This document shows positions 43,509-50,443 of a stretch of 64,000 bases of DNA, one piece after another. A program made the translations under genes and the position numbers. The stretch spans positions 62,001-126,000 of the forward strand of contig NZ_JAGIAG010000001.1 in assembly GCF_017744955.1 (NCBI RefSeq), read 5' to 3'. This DNA is from Dokdonella sp. GTDB lineage: Bacteria > Pseudomonadota > Gammaproteobacteria > Xanthomonadales > Rhodanobacteraceae. Numbering within the stretch: the first letter of the stretch is position 1; the number at the start of each line of letters is the position of its first letter. The notes under the pieces were generated by a model that did no database searches, was not told the origin of the DNA, and worked only from the letters and a program-made list of their open reading frames with translations.

Positions 43509-43937
43509 ATGAATGCCCGATTGATCAACCGCCGCTCGATGTGCACCGCGCTGGCCTTCGTCTTCGCCGGCACCGCTGCCTGCGCCCACGCCGCGACCAT
43601 GTCGGTCGACGCCCGCGCGCCGATCCAGGCGACCTTGCTGCCCGAGGTGACCGTCTTCGCCAGCAGCGCGCGCCCCGAAGCCGCCTCGACGATGCGCGTC
43701 GCCGCGACCAAGCCGCTCAACGTGACCCTGCTGCCGACCGTGCGCGTGAACCAGCGCGTGTCGGAAGGACTGGCGATGGTGACGCTGCCGACGGTGCGCG
43801 TGGTCGCGCCGGCCGAGGACGCGATGGACGGCGCGCTCGCCTACCAGAGCGAGAACGCCTCCCGTGTGCCGGACGTCGACGTCGCGAACACGATGGCGCC
43901 GATCGGCGGTGCGCGCGCCGGCCTGATGCCGCAGTGA
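43509..43937 (+). CDS. Small exported protein with a triplicated L-P-x-V-x-V motif
   Basis: 142 residues from an ATG behind AGGAGAAAGCC. Signal peptide 1-29 ([12 protein letters not shown]). The mature part contains three related segments, '[14 protein letters not shown]' (41-), '[14 protein letters not shown]' (71-) and '[14 protein letters not shown]' (90-), followed by an acidic region. It has no cysteine in the mature part and no catalytic pattern. Expression is probably sigma-54 dependent through the promoter just upstream, which usually implies control by an enhancer-binding protein and a specific signal. Function unknown. Confidence 0.7.
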   Translation: MNARLINRRSMCTALAFVFAGTAACAHAATMSVDARAPIQATLLPEVTVFASSARPEAASTMRVAATKPLNVTLLPTVRVNQRVSEGLAMVTLPTVRVVAPAEDAMDGALAYQSENASRVPDVDVANTMAPIGGARAGLMPQ

Positions 43938-44010
43938 GCGGTTCGACGAACCGCTCCGGCGGCGCCGCCGTGCGTTCGGCCGGCGCGCGCGGGCGTGCGA
44001 TCATGCGTGC

Positions 44011-44481
44011 ATGCTGCACGTCGTCCTGTTCCAACCCGAGATTCCGCCGAACACCGGCAATGTGATTCGCCTCTGCGCGAACAGCGGCGCGGCCCTGCAT
44101 CTGATCCGGCCGCTCGGTTTCGAACTCGACCACGCCAAGCTGCGCCGCGCCGGCCTGGACTATCACGAATTCGCGACCGTCGCCGTCCACGACGATCTCG
44201 CCGCCTTCCTGCACACCGTCGCGCCGCGGCGATTGCTCGCGCTGTCCACGCGCGGAAGCCTGCGTTACGACACCGTCGCCTACGCCGACGGCGACGCGCT
44301 GCTGTTCGGACCGGAAACGCGCGGCCTGCCGCAGGACCTGCTCGACCGCATCGACGCGCCGCATCGCCTGCGCCTGCCGATGCGGCCGGGCAATCGCAGC
44401 CTGAACCTGTCGAATGCGGTCGCGATCGTCGTCTACGAAGCCTGGCGGCAACTCGGCTTCGACGGCGCGGCCGAAGGCTGA
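44011..44481 (+). CDS. trmL: tRNA (cytidine(34)-2'-O)-methyltransferase TrmL
   Basis: 156 residues, a single SPOUT (trefoil-knot) methyltransferase of the TrmH/SpoU class. Motif 1 '[20 protein letters not shown]', motif 2 '[16 protein letters not shown]' and motif 3 '[27 protein letters not shown]' are intact. TrmL modifies the wobble C/U of tRNA-Leu. It is convergent with gpsA; the REP-like doublet in between probably ends both transcripts. Confidence 0.95.
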   Translation: MLHVVLFQPEIPPNTGNVIRLCANSGAALHLIRPLGFELDHAKLRRAGLDYHEFATVAVHDDLAAFLHTVAPRRLLALSTRGSLRYDTVAYADGDALLFGPETRGLPQDLLDRIDAPHRLRLPMRPGNRSLNLSNAVAIVVYEAWRQLGFDGAAEG

Positions 44482-44494
44482 GAGTCGCCAATTA

Positions 44495-44668
44495 CTCCCG
44501 CTTGCGGGAGAGGGTTGGGGTGAGGGCGATCGGTGGTAGGCATCGCATGGGAGAGCACCCCTTCTTGGTGCGCTCTCCCTTCGGCATCCATGCCTCAGCC
44601 TCGGCCGCTCGCAGCGGCCTCGATCCTCACCCGCGCCTGTGGCGCGACCTCTCCCGCAAGCGGGAGAG
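44495..44668. repeat. REP/MITE-like doublet between trmL and gpsA
   Basis: Two terminal hairpins face each other: CTCCCGC-TT-GCGGGAG (44495-44510) with AGGGTTGGGGTGAGGG after it, and CTCCCGC-AA-GCGGGAG (44651-44666), preceded by a CCTCACCC segment. The whole is a roughly 170-base near-palindromic element with non-coding middle sequence. The 'CTCCCGCTTGCGGGAG' string is, from memory, one of the common REP-type repeats of Xanthomonadales; not verified here. Confidence 0.75.
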
Positions 44669-44678
44669 GTGAAGACGT

Positions 44679-45692
44679 TCAGCGCTCTTCCGGATATTCC
44701 GGCTTCTGTTCGCGCGACAGCAGCGCGTGCATGCCTTCGGTCGGCGTCAGCTCTTCGTGCAGCACCTTCTGCACCAGCGCGGTGATCGGCAGTTCGACGC
44801 CGTGCGCGTCGGCGAGCTGCATCACCGTGTCGACGGTCTGCACGCTCTCGACCACCTGGCCGATCTCGGCCACCGCCTGCTGCAGGCCGATGCCGCGGCC
44901 GAGCGCGAGGCCGAGGCGGCGGTTGCGCGAGAGATCGCCGGTGCAGGTCAGCACCAGATCGCCGAGGCCGGCCAGACCCATCAGCGTTTCCGGACGCGAG
45001 CCGAGCGCGGCGCCGAGGCGCAGCATCTCGGCCAGGCCGCGCGTGATCAGGCCGGCACGCGCGTTCAGTCCCATCTGCATGCCGTCGGCGACGCCGGTGG
45101 CGACGGCGAGCACGTTCTTCATCGCGCCGCCGAGTTCGGCGCCGGCGACGTCGCTGCCGGTATAGGCGCGGAAGAACGGCGAGTGGAGTTTCTGCGCGAC
45201 GTCCTGCGCGAAGGCAGCGTCGCCGGAATGCACGGTCAGCGCGGTCGGCAGGCCAAGCGCGACTTCGCGCGCGAACGACGGCCCGGTGACCACCGCGGCC
45301 GGATGCCGCGGCAACCGCTCGGCGACGAGTTCGTGCAGGAAGCGGCCGGATGCTGGATCGAAACCCTTGGTCGCCCACGCGATGCCAACGCCGTCGGCGA
45401 CCCAGGGTGCGATCGCGGCGAGCACGCCGTCGAAGGCGTGGCTCGGTACCGCGATCAGGATCGTGCCGGCGTCGCGCGCGAGCGGCTCGATCATCGCCGA
45501 CAGCTGCAGCGTGTCGGGCAGTTCGAGATCGGGCAGGTAGTGCACGTTGCGGCGCGCCGTCGCCATGTCGACGATCGCCTGCGGCGATCGTCCCCACAAC
45601 GTGGTCGGCACGCCGTTGCGCGCCAGTTGCACGGCCAGCGCCGTGCCCCAGGAGCCGGCGCCGAGTACGGCTACCGACGATGTCTCACTCAC
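44679..45692 (-). CDS. gpsA: Glycerol-3-phosphate dehydrogenase (NAD(P)+) GpsA
   Basis: 337 residues. Rossmann motif '[18 protein letters not shown]', '[12 protein letters not shown]', 'ATKGFDP', '[14 protein letters not shown]' and the catalytic Lys in '[13 protein letters not shown]', then '[14 protein letters not shown]'. It makes sn-glycerol-3-phosphate for phospholipid synthesis in the cytoplasm. It lies 28 bases downstream of secB on the same strand, the conserved secB-gpsA operon of proteobacteria. Confidence 0.97.
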   Translation of the reverse strand: MSETSSVAVLGAGSWGTALAVQLARNGVPTTLWGRSPQAIVDMATARRNVHYLPDLELPDTLQLSAMIEPLARDAGTILIAVPSHAFDGVLAAIAPWVADGVGIAWATKGFDPASGRFLHELVAERLPRHPAAVVTGPSFAREVALGLPTALTVHSGDAAFAQDVAQKLHSPFFRAYTGSDVAGAELGGAMKNVLAVATGVADGMQMGLNARAGLITRGLAEMLRLGAALGSRPETLMGLAGLGDLVLTCTGDLSRNRRLGLALGRGIGLQQAVAEIGQVVESVQTVDTVMQLADAHGVELPITALVQKVLHEELTPTEGMHALLSREQKPEYPEER

Positions 45693-45720
45693 CGTCCCGT
45701 TCCCTGCGCCGGACCGTGCG

Positions 45721-46224
45721 TCAGGCGTTCGCGCTGGTTTCGCCGGTGGCGCCTTCGGCGCGGCGGCGCAGCTGCTCGGCGTAGAGCGCGTCGAAGTTGA
45801 TCGGCTGCAGGAAGAACGGCGGGAAGCCGCCGTTCTGCACCAGGTCCGACACGGTCTGGCGCACGTACGGGAACAGCACGTTCGGACAGTAGGTCGCCAG
45901 GACCGCTTCGCGCGACGCGTCGTCGAAGCCGCTGAGACCGAACACGCCGGCCTGGTGCACTTCGGCGAGGTAGGCGGTCTTGTCTTCGACCTTGCAGGTC
46001 GCGGTCACGCTGAGCACGACCTCGAAGGTGTCGTTGGCGACCTGCGCCACGCGCTGGCTCAGGTTCAGCTCGACATTCGGCTGGCCCTGCTGCTGGAAGA
46101 TCTGCGGTGCGCCCGGCGCCTCGAAGGAGACGTCCTTGAGGTAGATGCGCTGCAGATTCAATTGCGCCTGGGCCTGCTGCGGAGGGGTCTGGCCGTTCGG
46201 CGCGCCGTTGCTGTTCTCTGCCAT
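45721..46224 (-). CDS. secB: Protein-export chaperone SecB
   Basis: 167 residues from the ATG at 46224; the open frame upstream is unrelated. SecB core '[20 protein letters not shown]', '[12 protein letters not shown]'-type strand, '[17 protein letters not shown]', '[20 protein letters not shown]', '[19 protein letters not shown]', with a Gln/Asn-rich N-terminal tail. It holds unfolded precursors and hands them to SecA. A strong hairpin just upstream separates it from the PNGase A-like gene. The many exported proteins in this window are plausible clients. Confidence 0.97.
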   Translation of the reverse strand: MAENSNGAPNGQTPPQQAQAQLNLQRIYLKDVSFEAPGAPQIFQQQGQPNVELNLSQRVAQVANDTFEVVLSVTATCKVEDKTAYLAEVHQAGVFGLSGFDDASREAVLATYCPNVLFPYVRQTVSDLVQNGGFPPFFLQPINFDALYAEQLRRRAEGATGETSANA

Positions 46225-46274
46225 GAATCTGCTCGCGTGAAGTGGGAAAAGGGACGGGATTATTCCACGTACGC

Positions 46275-46307
46275 GCCGACGGCGCACCCGCGGGGTGCGC
46301 CGTCGGC
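46275..46307 (-). terminator. Strong hairpin after the PNGase A-like gene
   Basis: GCCGACGGCGCACCC (46275-46289) / GGGTGCGCCGTCGGC (46293-46307), a perfect 15-base stem with a 3-base loop, beginning 8 bases past the stop of the minus-strand gene. The sequence beyond it on that strand is only mildly T-rich, so terminator or 3'-end stabiliser. Confidence 0.65.
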
Positions 46308-46314
46308 ACTGCTC

Positions 46315-48099
46315 TCAGGGCAGCTGGCGCAGGCTCGCGCCCCAGAACGACGAGGCGACCTGGGCGAATGCGTCGAGCCACGTCAGGTGATTGCGCCGGC
46401 CCGGACAGCCGCGGCCGTCGGCGACCGCGCTCAGCACGCCGTCCTGCGTCGTGATGCGGCGGTCGTAGCAGGCGCCGAGCGAGCTGCGGTAGGCATAGCT
46501 CTGCGTGCTGCCCTGGCCGACGCGGCCGAGCAGGTTGCCGTCCGCGTCGAGCTGCAACGTGTCCGCGGTCTGCATGCGCTGCTCGCGCGTGGCGCGGAAC
46601 AGCGCGTGTCCGGCGAGACCGACCTCGAGCGCGCGATCGAGGCCCTGGTCGATGGTGGTGGTCTGCGTCGCGCTGCCGTCGGCGGCGCCGTCGTAGCGGT
46701 ACTCGATCGCCAACGGCCATTCGCTGTGCGCACGCTGGAAGCGCGCCGGACGATGGCCCTGCTGGATCGTCGCGGTCGCATCGACGGTGGTCCGCTGCAC
46801 CAGCGCCTGCCGATAGTCCGAGCCATCGGTGGCGATGTCGAAATCCTGCACGTTCGAGAACGCGATGCGCTGATCGAGCGTGGTGACCACGCGGCCGTGC
46901 GAGGTGTCGACGTAGCCGGCGATGCGGAACGCGCGCGTCGAGGTCACGCCGACCGTCTTCACGATCGCGTCGGCGTTCGAGTCGTCGACGACGTCGACCG
47001 CGGGCGTCGGCGGGAAGCTCAACGTGTTGGCGGTGACCGCGCCGCGCGTGTGCGCGCTGCCGCGATCGAGATAGAGCAGCAGATTGGCGGTGGTCGAGAA
47101 GCGGTTCTGCGCGTTGAACACGCCGATAGAGACGGTGTGCGGCCGGCCGTCGCTCAGGCTGCCGGTGAACGGCGTCAGGTCGACGCGGTAGGGCTCGAAG
47201 GCGAGCGTCTGGATGCTCGGCGTCGGTCGCCACAGGCCCGGATCGATCGCGCCGGTGTAGAGCCACGGATACACCGGCGCGACACCGGCGGCGACGCCGT
47301 CGATGAACACCTGCGATTCGCGAAAGCCGCTGCCGGGGCAGGACTGCAATTCGCCGGCGAGAGCGTCCGGCACGCACAGATACCAGAACTCGTCGTCGCC
47401 CTGGCTCTGCGCGATCACGTCGAGATAGGCGCGCTCGATGTTGGTCGGCAGGTTCAGCGTCACCGCCAGCCGCGCGTCGCCCACCAGGTCGACGATGCCG
47501 CCGTCCGGACCCGCCGCCAGCGGCAGCACGCGGTCCGGCCGCGGCGGGCGATCGAGTCCGCTGGTGCGCGGATAGAACGCCAGCCGGGCGCTGCCGTGGA
47601 TGATGCCGGTGTAGGTGCCGTCGACGACGTTGCCGAGCTCGACGTAGCCGCCGCCGGCATTCGCGAACAGCGCGGAGTAGTCGCTCAGATCGCGCTCGAT
47701 GTGCCAGGTCGGCGCGACCGTCGCACGCGGCTCCTGCGTGGTGCCGAAATAGATGTTCGCGCCATTCAGCCAGATGCGTCCGGTGCGGTCGAACTGGCGG
47801 CCGGCGGTGACGTCGAAATCGAGGCTGAGCACGACCTTGCCCCACGGCCCGGGGCAGGCGGACGGCGGCGCGTAGGCGAACGGCTGATTGTCGAAGCCGA
47901 TGAAGGTGAAAGCTTCGTACAGCGGCACCACGCACGGCGTGGTCGGCGGCGGCGGAACGTCCGGATCGGCGATCGCGACGTCCGCCGAGCCGATCGGCGG
48001 CAGCGCCGCGGCCGGCACGGCGGCGAGTGCGAGCAGGGTCGCGGCGCAGGTGGAGAGGAAGATGCGGTTCGAGGTTCGCAGCAGCGGCAAGACGCTCAT
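46315..48099 (-). CDS. Secreted PNGase A-like protein (peptide-N4-(N-acetyl-beta-glucosaminyl)asparagine amidase A family)
   Basis: 594 residues. Signal peptide 1-32 (ATLLALAAVPAAA). The middle carries the pattern of plant/fungal PNGase A: 'WGKVVLSLDFDVTAGRQFDR', 'GRIWLNGANIYFGTTQEPRA', 'APTWHIERDLSDYSALF', then 'NIERAYLDVIAQSQGDDEFW' with 'YLCVPD', and 'FRESQVFIDGVAAGVAPVYPW' with 'IDPGLWRPTPSIQ'. PNGase A removes N-glycans from glycopeptides. Bacterial members are uncommon and mostly untested. The domain match is strong; activity is inferred. Expression may involve the repeats at 48174-48197. It has no F-x-D-G-F-D tail. Confidence 0.75.
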   Translation of the reverse strand: MSVLPLLRTSNRIFLSTCAATLLALAAVPAAALPPIGSADVAIADPDVPPPPTTPCVVPLYEAFTFIGFDNQPFAYAPPSACPGPWGKVVLSLDFDVTAGRQFDRTGRIWLNGANIYFGTTQEPRATVAPTWHIERDLSDYSALFANAGGGYVELGNVVDGTYTGIIHGSARLAFYPRTSGLDRPPRPDRVLPLAAGPDGGIVDLVGDARLAVTLNLPTNIERAYLDVIAQSQGDDEFWYLCVPDALAGELQSCPGSGFRESQVFIDGVAAGVAPVYPWLYTGAIDPGLWRPTPSIQTLAFEPYRVDLTPFTGSLSDGRPHTVSIGVFNAQNRFSTTANLLLYLDRGSAHTRGAVTANTLSFPPTPAVDVVDDSNADAIVKTVGVTSTRAFRIAGYVDTSHGRVVTTLDQRIAFSNVQDFDIATDGSDYRQALVQRTTVDATATIQQGHRPARFQRAHSEWPLAIEYRYDGAADGSATQTTTIDQGLDRALEVGLAGHALFRATREQRMQTADTLQLDADGNLLGRVGQGSTQSYAYRSSLGACYDRRITTQDGVLSAVADGRGCPGRRNHLTWLDAFAQVASSFWGASLRQLP

Positions 48100-48173
48100 C
48101 GGCGTGGCTCCCGGTTGACCCCCTGCCGGTCGAGCCTAGCACCGCGCCGCAGCCGCGTCCGGGTGCGCATCGG

Positions 48174-48197
48174 TCGTTCCCGGAGATCGTTCCCGGA
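48174..48197. promoter_or_regulatory. Direct repeat upstream of the PNGase A-like gene
   Basis: TCGTTCCCGGA occurs at 48174-48184 and again at 48187-48197 (13-base period), 75-98 bases upstream of the minus-strand start at 48099. The second copy overlaps the CCCGG-AAAA-CCGGG hairpin (48192-48205). Candidate regulator site only. Confidence 0.35.
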
Positions 48198-48207
48198 AAA
48201 CCGGGCT

Positions 48208-48225
48208 GCGCTGCGGATGCAGCGC
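48208..48225 (-). terminator. Probable terminator after the rhodanese gene
   Basis: GCGCTGC (48208-48214) / GCAGCGC (48219-48225) with loop GGAT, 42 bases past the rhodanese stop on the minus strand, followed there by AGCCCGGTTTTCC. Confidence 0.45.
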
Positions 48226-48266
48226 TCGCGATCGCGCGCCGTGGCGATCGGACGGCGAAATCCGGC

Positions 48267-48710
48267 CTACGCGCGCCCTTTCGCCAGCGGCATCTGCGCC
48301 TCGGCCCACGAGCCGAGACCGCCTTCGAGCCAGAACACCTTGCTGAAGCCGGCCTTCTTCAACCGCTGCGCCGCCTGCGCCGAGGTCTGGCCGGTCTTGC
48401 AGACGACCGCCACCGGCAGGTCCTTGACCTTGGCCAGCTCCTTGCTCTCCGGATCGAACTGGCTCATCGCGACGTGCTTGGCGCCGGGAATGTGGCCTTT
48501 CTCGAAGTCGGCGATGCTGGACACGTCCACCAGCAGCGCGTTGTCGCGATTGATCAGCTGGGTCAGGCCGGCCGGCGTCAGCGCCTTGTAGCTGCGCGTG
48601 AGGCGCTGCGCCTCGTTGGCGGCCAGCGCGATCAGCACGCCGAGGAAGCCGAGCGAGAGGAACGGATGGTGACCGAGGAACTCGGGCAGGCGATGCAGGA
48701 ATTCGGACAT
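48267..48710 (-). CDS. Membrane-anchored single-domain rhodanese (GlpE/YgaP-like sulfurtransferase)
   Basis: 147 residues. One membrane helix (17-33, 'LSLGFLGVLIALAANEA') is followed by a rhodanese domain with 'LLVDVSSIADFEKGHIPGA' and the active-site loop 'VVCKTGQTS' (Cys104), ending 'VFWLEGGLGSWAEAQMPL'. Persulfide transfer at the inner membrane is likely; the acceptor is unknown. In many Lysobacterales it lies near secB-gpsA, as here. It is divergent from the LuxR-type gene with about 106 bases between the starts. Confidence 0.88.
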   Translation of the reverse strand: MSEFLHRLPEFLGHHPFLSLGFLGVLIALAANEAQRLTRSYKALTPAGLTQLINRDNALLVDVSSIADFEKGHIPGAKHVAMSQFDPESKELAKVKDLPVAVVCKTGQTSAQAAQRLKKAGFSKVFWLEGGLGSWAEAQMPLAKGRA

Positions 48711-48816
48711 GGGCGGGCGACGGCGCGTAGCGGCCGCGCATTATCCCGGAGCCGCCGCGGGGAGGCAAAGCGCGCCGCCGCTTGGCGCCGCCCGCGGCGC
48801 AGGCGATGATCCGCGC

Positions 48817-49269
48817 ATGCGCTGGTCGACCCTTCGCCTCGTGCTCGCCTACGGCGCGCTCGCCGCCGCCGCGGCCGTCTGCCTGCGCCTGGTCAGCTGG
48901 ATGCCGCTGCGCTTCGACTGGGGCCGCGAACTGCTTGCCGCGGCCATCGCGCTGGCCGGCGTCGGCGCGGGGCTCCGCTTCGCGCGCCGCCCGCGCGAGT
49001 CCGCCGCCGCGCAGGTTCCACCGTCGACGCATGCGCCGCCAGCCGAACCCGCGGTGCCGTCCGGCGATGCCGCCGCGCTCAGCCCGCGCGAACGCCGCGT
49101 GCTCGACCTGCTCGCGCAAGGGTGCAGCAACAAGGAGATCGCGCGCGAACTCGGCGTATCGGCGAATACGGTCAAGACGCATCTGGCCAACCTGTACGCC
49201 AAGCTCGGCGCGCGCCGGCGCACCGAGGCGGTCGCCGCGGCGCGGCGCAGCGGAGTGATCGTGTCTTGA
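48817..49269 (+). CDS. Minimal membrane LuxR-type transcriptional regulator
   Basis: 150 residues from the ATG at 48817. Two membrane helices (5-24 and 36-54) are followed by a Pro/Ala linker and, at 87-145, a LuxR/NarL helix-turn-helix ('LSPRERRVLDLLAQGCSNKE', 'IARELGVSANTVKTHLANLY', 'AKLGARRRTEAVA'). There is no receiver or autoinducer domain. The protein would be a membrane-tethered DNA-binding protein whose signal, if any, is sensed by the membrane part or a partner. A weak hairpin (49296-49311) follows the stop. Confidence 0.78.
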   Translation: MRWSTLRLVLAYGALAAAAAVCLRLVSWMPLRFDWGRELLAAAIALAGVGAGLRFARRPRESAAAQVPPSTHAPPAEPAVPSGDAAALSPRERRVLDLLAQGCSNKEIARELGVSANTVKTHLANLYAKLGARRRTEAVAAARRSGVIVS

Positions 49270-49295
49270 GCGCACGGACCCCGAGGCGACGTCAT

Positions 49296-49311
49296 GCGCG
49301 CGAAAGCGCGC
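49296..49311 (+). terminator. Weak terminator after the LuxR-type gene
   Basis: GCGCGC-GAAA-GCGCGC, followed by GACCTTATCTTTTCC. Stable stem with a tetraloop, T-run imperfect and offset. Confidence 0.45.
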
Positions 49312-49385
49312 GACCTTATCTTTTCCTTCCCCGCCCGCCCGGTTTCGCGGACGTGACCTTGCCCGAACGCGCCGGCTTCCCTTCC

Positions 49386-49414
49386 ATCACCCGAGAATCA
49401 CCCGTTCGGGCGAT
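49386..49414. promoter_or_regulatory. Repeated ATCACCCG sites upstream of the DUF4199-VOC genes
   Basis: ATCACCCG at 49386-49393 and again at 49397-49404 (11-base period, one helical turn), then an inverted near-copy CGGGCGAT at 49407-49414. It lies 58-86 bases before the ATG at 49472, just upstream of a TAGCGT that could be a -10. The phased arrangement suggests a dimeric regulator. Confidence 0.45.
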
Positions 49415-49471
49415 GGGCCGCGGCCCTCGGCGTCGCTAGCGTTGCGTCCACATTCCCACGGAGGTCACGCG

Positions 49472-50008
49472 ATGAAATCCCCGATCCCGACGTACGGCCT
49501 GCTCGCCGGCATCGTCGTCAACGTCCTGATGTTCGGTCCGATCGCGCTGTTCGGCCAGCGCGAGGACTGGCTCCGCTACGGCGAGATCTTCGGCTACAGC
49601 GCGATGATCCTGACGATGACGGCGACCTTTTTCGCGATCCGCCGCGATCGCGAGCAGCAGGGCGGCGTGTCCAGCTTCTCGCGCGGGCTCGGTGTCGGCG
49701 TCGGCGTCAGCGCGATCGCCTCGCTGCTGTTCGGACTCGCCACGTACGCCTTCTATTGGATCGTCGGCGACGCCTTCGTGCAGAAGATGTGGGATCACTA
49801 CCAGACGCAGATCCGCGCCAGCGGCGCCGACGCGGCCAGCGTCGCGCGCCAGCTCGCGGAGATGGAGCAGATGCGGCCGCTGTTCTACAGCTACGCGTTC
49901 CAGGCCGTGGTGATGTTCGCGACGCTGTTTCTGATCGGCCTCGCGATCAGCCTGATTTCCGCGGCGATCCTGCGCCGACGCGCACAGGCCTCGCCCGCCA
50001 GCCGCTGA
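49472..50008 (+). CDS. DUF4199 membrane protein
   Basis: 178 residues from an ATG behind CGGAGG. Four membrane helices (about 8-27, 39-58, 76-99, 142-170), basic loop 'FAIRRDREQQGGVSSFSRGL', and an amphipathic segment with 'QTQIRASGADAASVARQLAEME' outside the membrane before the last helix. This is the DUF4199 layout. Members are inner-membrane proteins of unknown role. It is followed after 29 bases by a VOC-family gene, so probably an operon. Confidence 0.8.
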   Translation: MKSPIPTYGLLAGIVVNVLMFGPIALFGQREDWLRYGEIFGYSAMILTMTATFFAIRRDREQQGGVSSFSRGLGVGVGVSAIASLLFGLATYAFYWIVGDAFVQKMWDHYQTQIRASGADAASVARQLAEMEQMRPLFYSYAFQAVVMFATLFLIGLAISLISAAILRRRAQASPASR

Positions 50009-50037
50009 ATCCTTCGCAATCACACCAGGAGACGAGC

Positions 50038-50418
50038 ATGAAACGAGTCACGGGCATCGGCGGAGTGTTCTTCGCCGCCAAGGATCCGCCGGCCTTGCAG
50101 GCCTGGTACAGAAAGCACCTCGGCATCGACGTGCAGCCCTGGGGCGGCGCCGCGTTCGCCTGGTCGGACGACGACGGAAAACCCGTCGCCGGCACGACCG
50201 CCTGGTCGATCGGCGACGGCGGCTACTTCGCGCCGAGCCGGTCGTCGTTCATGGTCAACTACCGCGTCGCGGACCTGACCGGATTGCTGCAGGCGCTGCG
50301 CGAGGAAGGCTGCGAGGTACTGGAGAAGACCGAGGAGTCGGAATACGGCAAGTTCGGCTGGGTCATGGACCCGGAAGGCAACAAGGTCGAGCTCTGGCAG
50401 CCGCCGGAAGGCCAGTAG
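50038..50418 (+). CDS. VOC-family (glyoxalase/bleomycin-resistance fold) protein
   Basis: 126 residues after an AGGAGACG ribosome site. 'GIGGVFFAAKDPPALQAWYRKHLGID' and 'FMVNYRVADLTGLLQALREEGCEVL', ending 'FGWVMDPEGNKVELWQPP', is the one-domain VOC fold. The usual first metal-binding His is replaced (GGVFF), while the Glu of 'VELWQP' is kept, so metal dependence is uncertain. Often paired with small membrane proteins; substrate unknown. Confidence 0.85.
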   Translation: MKRVTGIGGVFFAAKDPPALQAWYRKHLGIDVQPWGGAAFAWSDDDGKPVAGTTAWSIGDGGYFAPSRSSFMVNYRVADLTGLLQALREEGCEVLEKTEESEYGKFGWVMDPEGNKVELWQPPEGQ

Positions 50419-50443
50419 GCCGGAACCAGGCGCCTGCGTCCGG

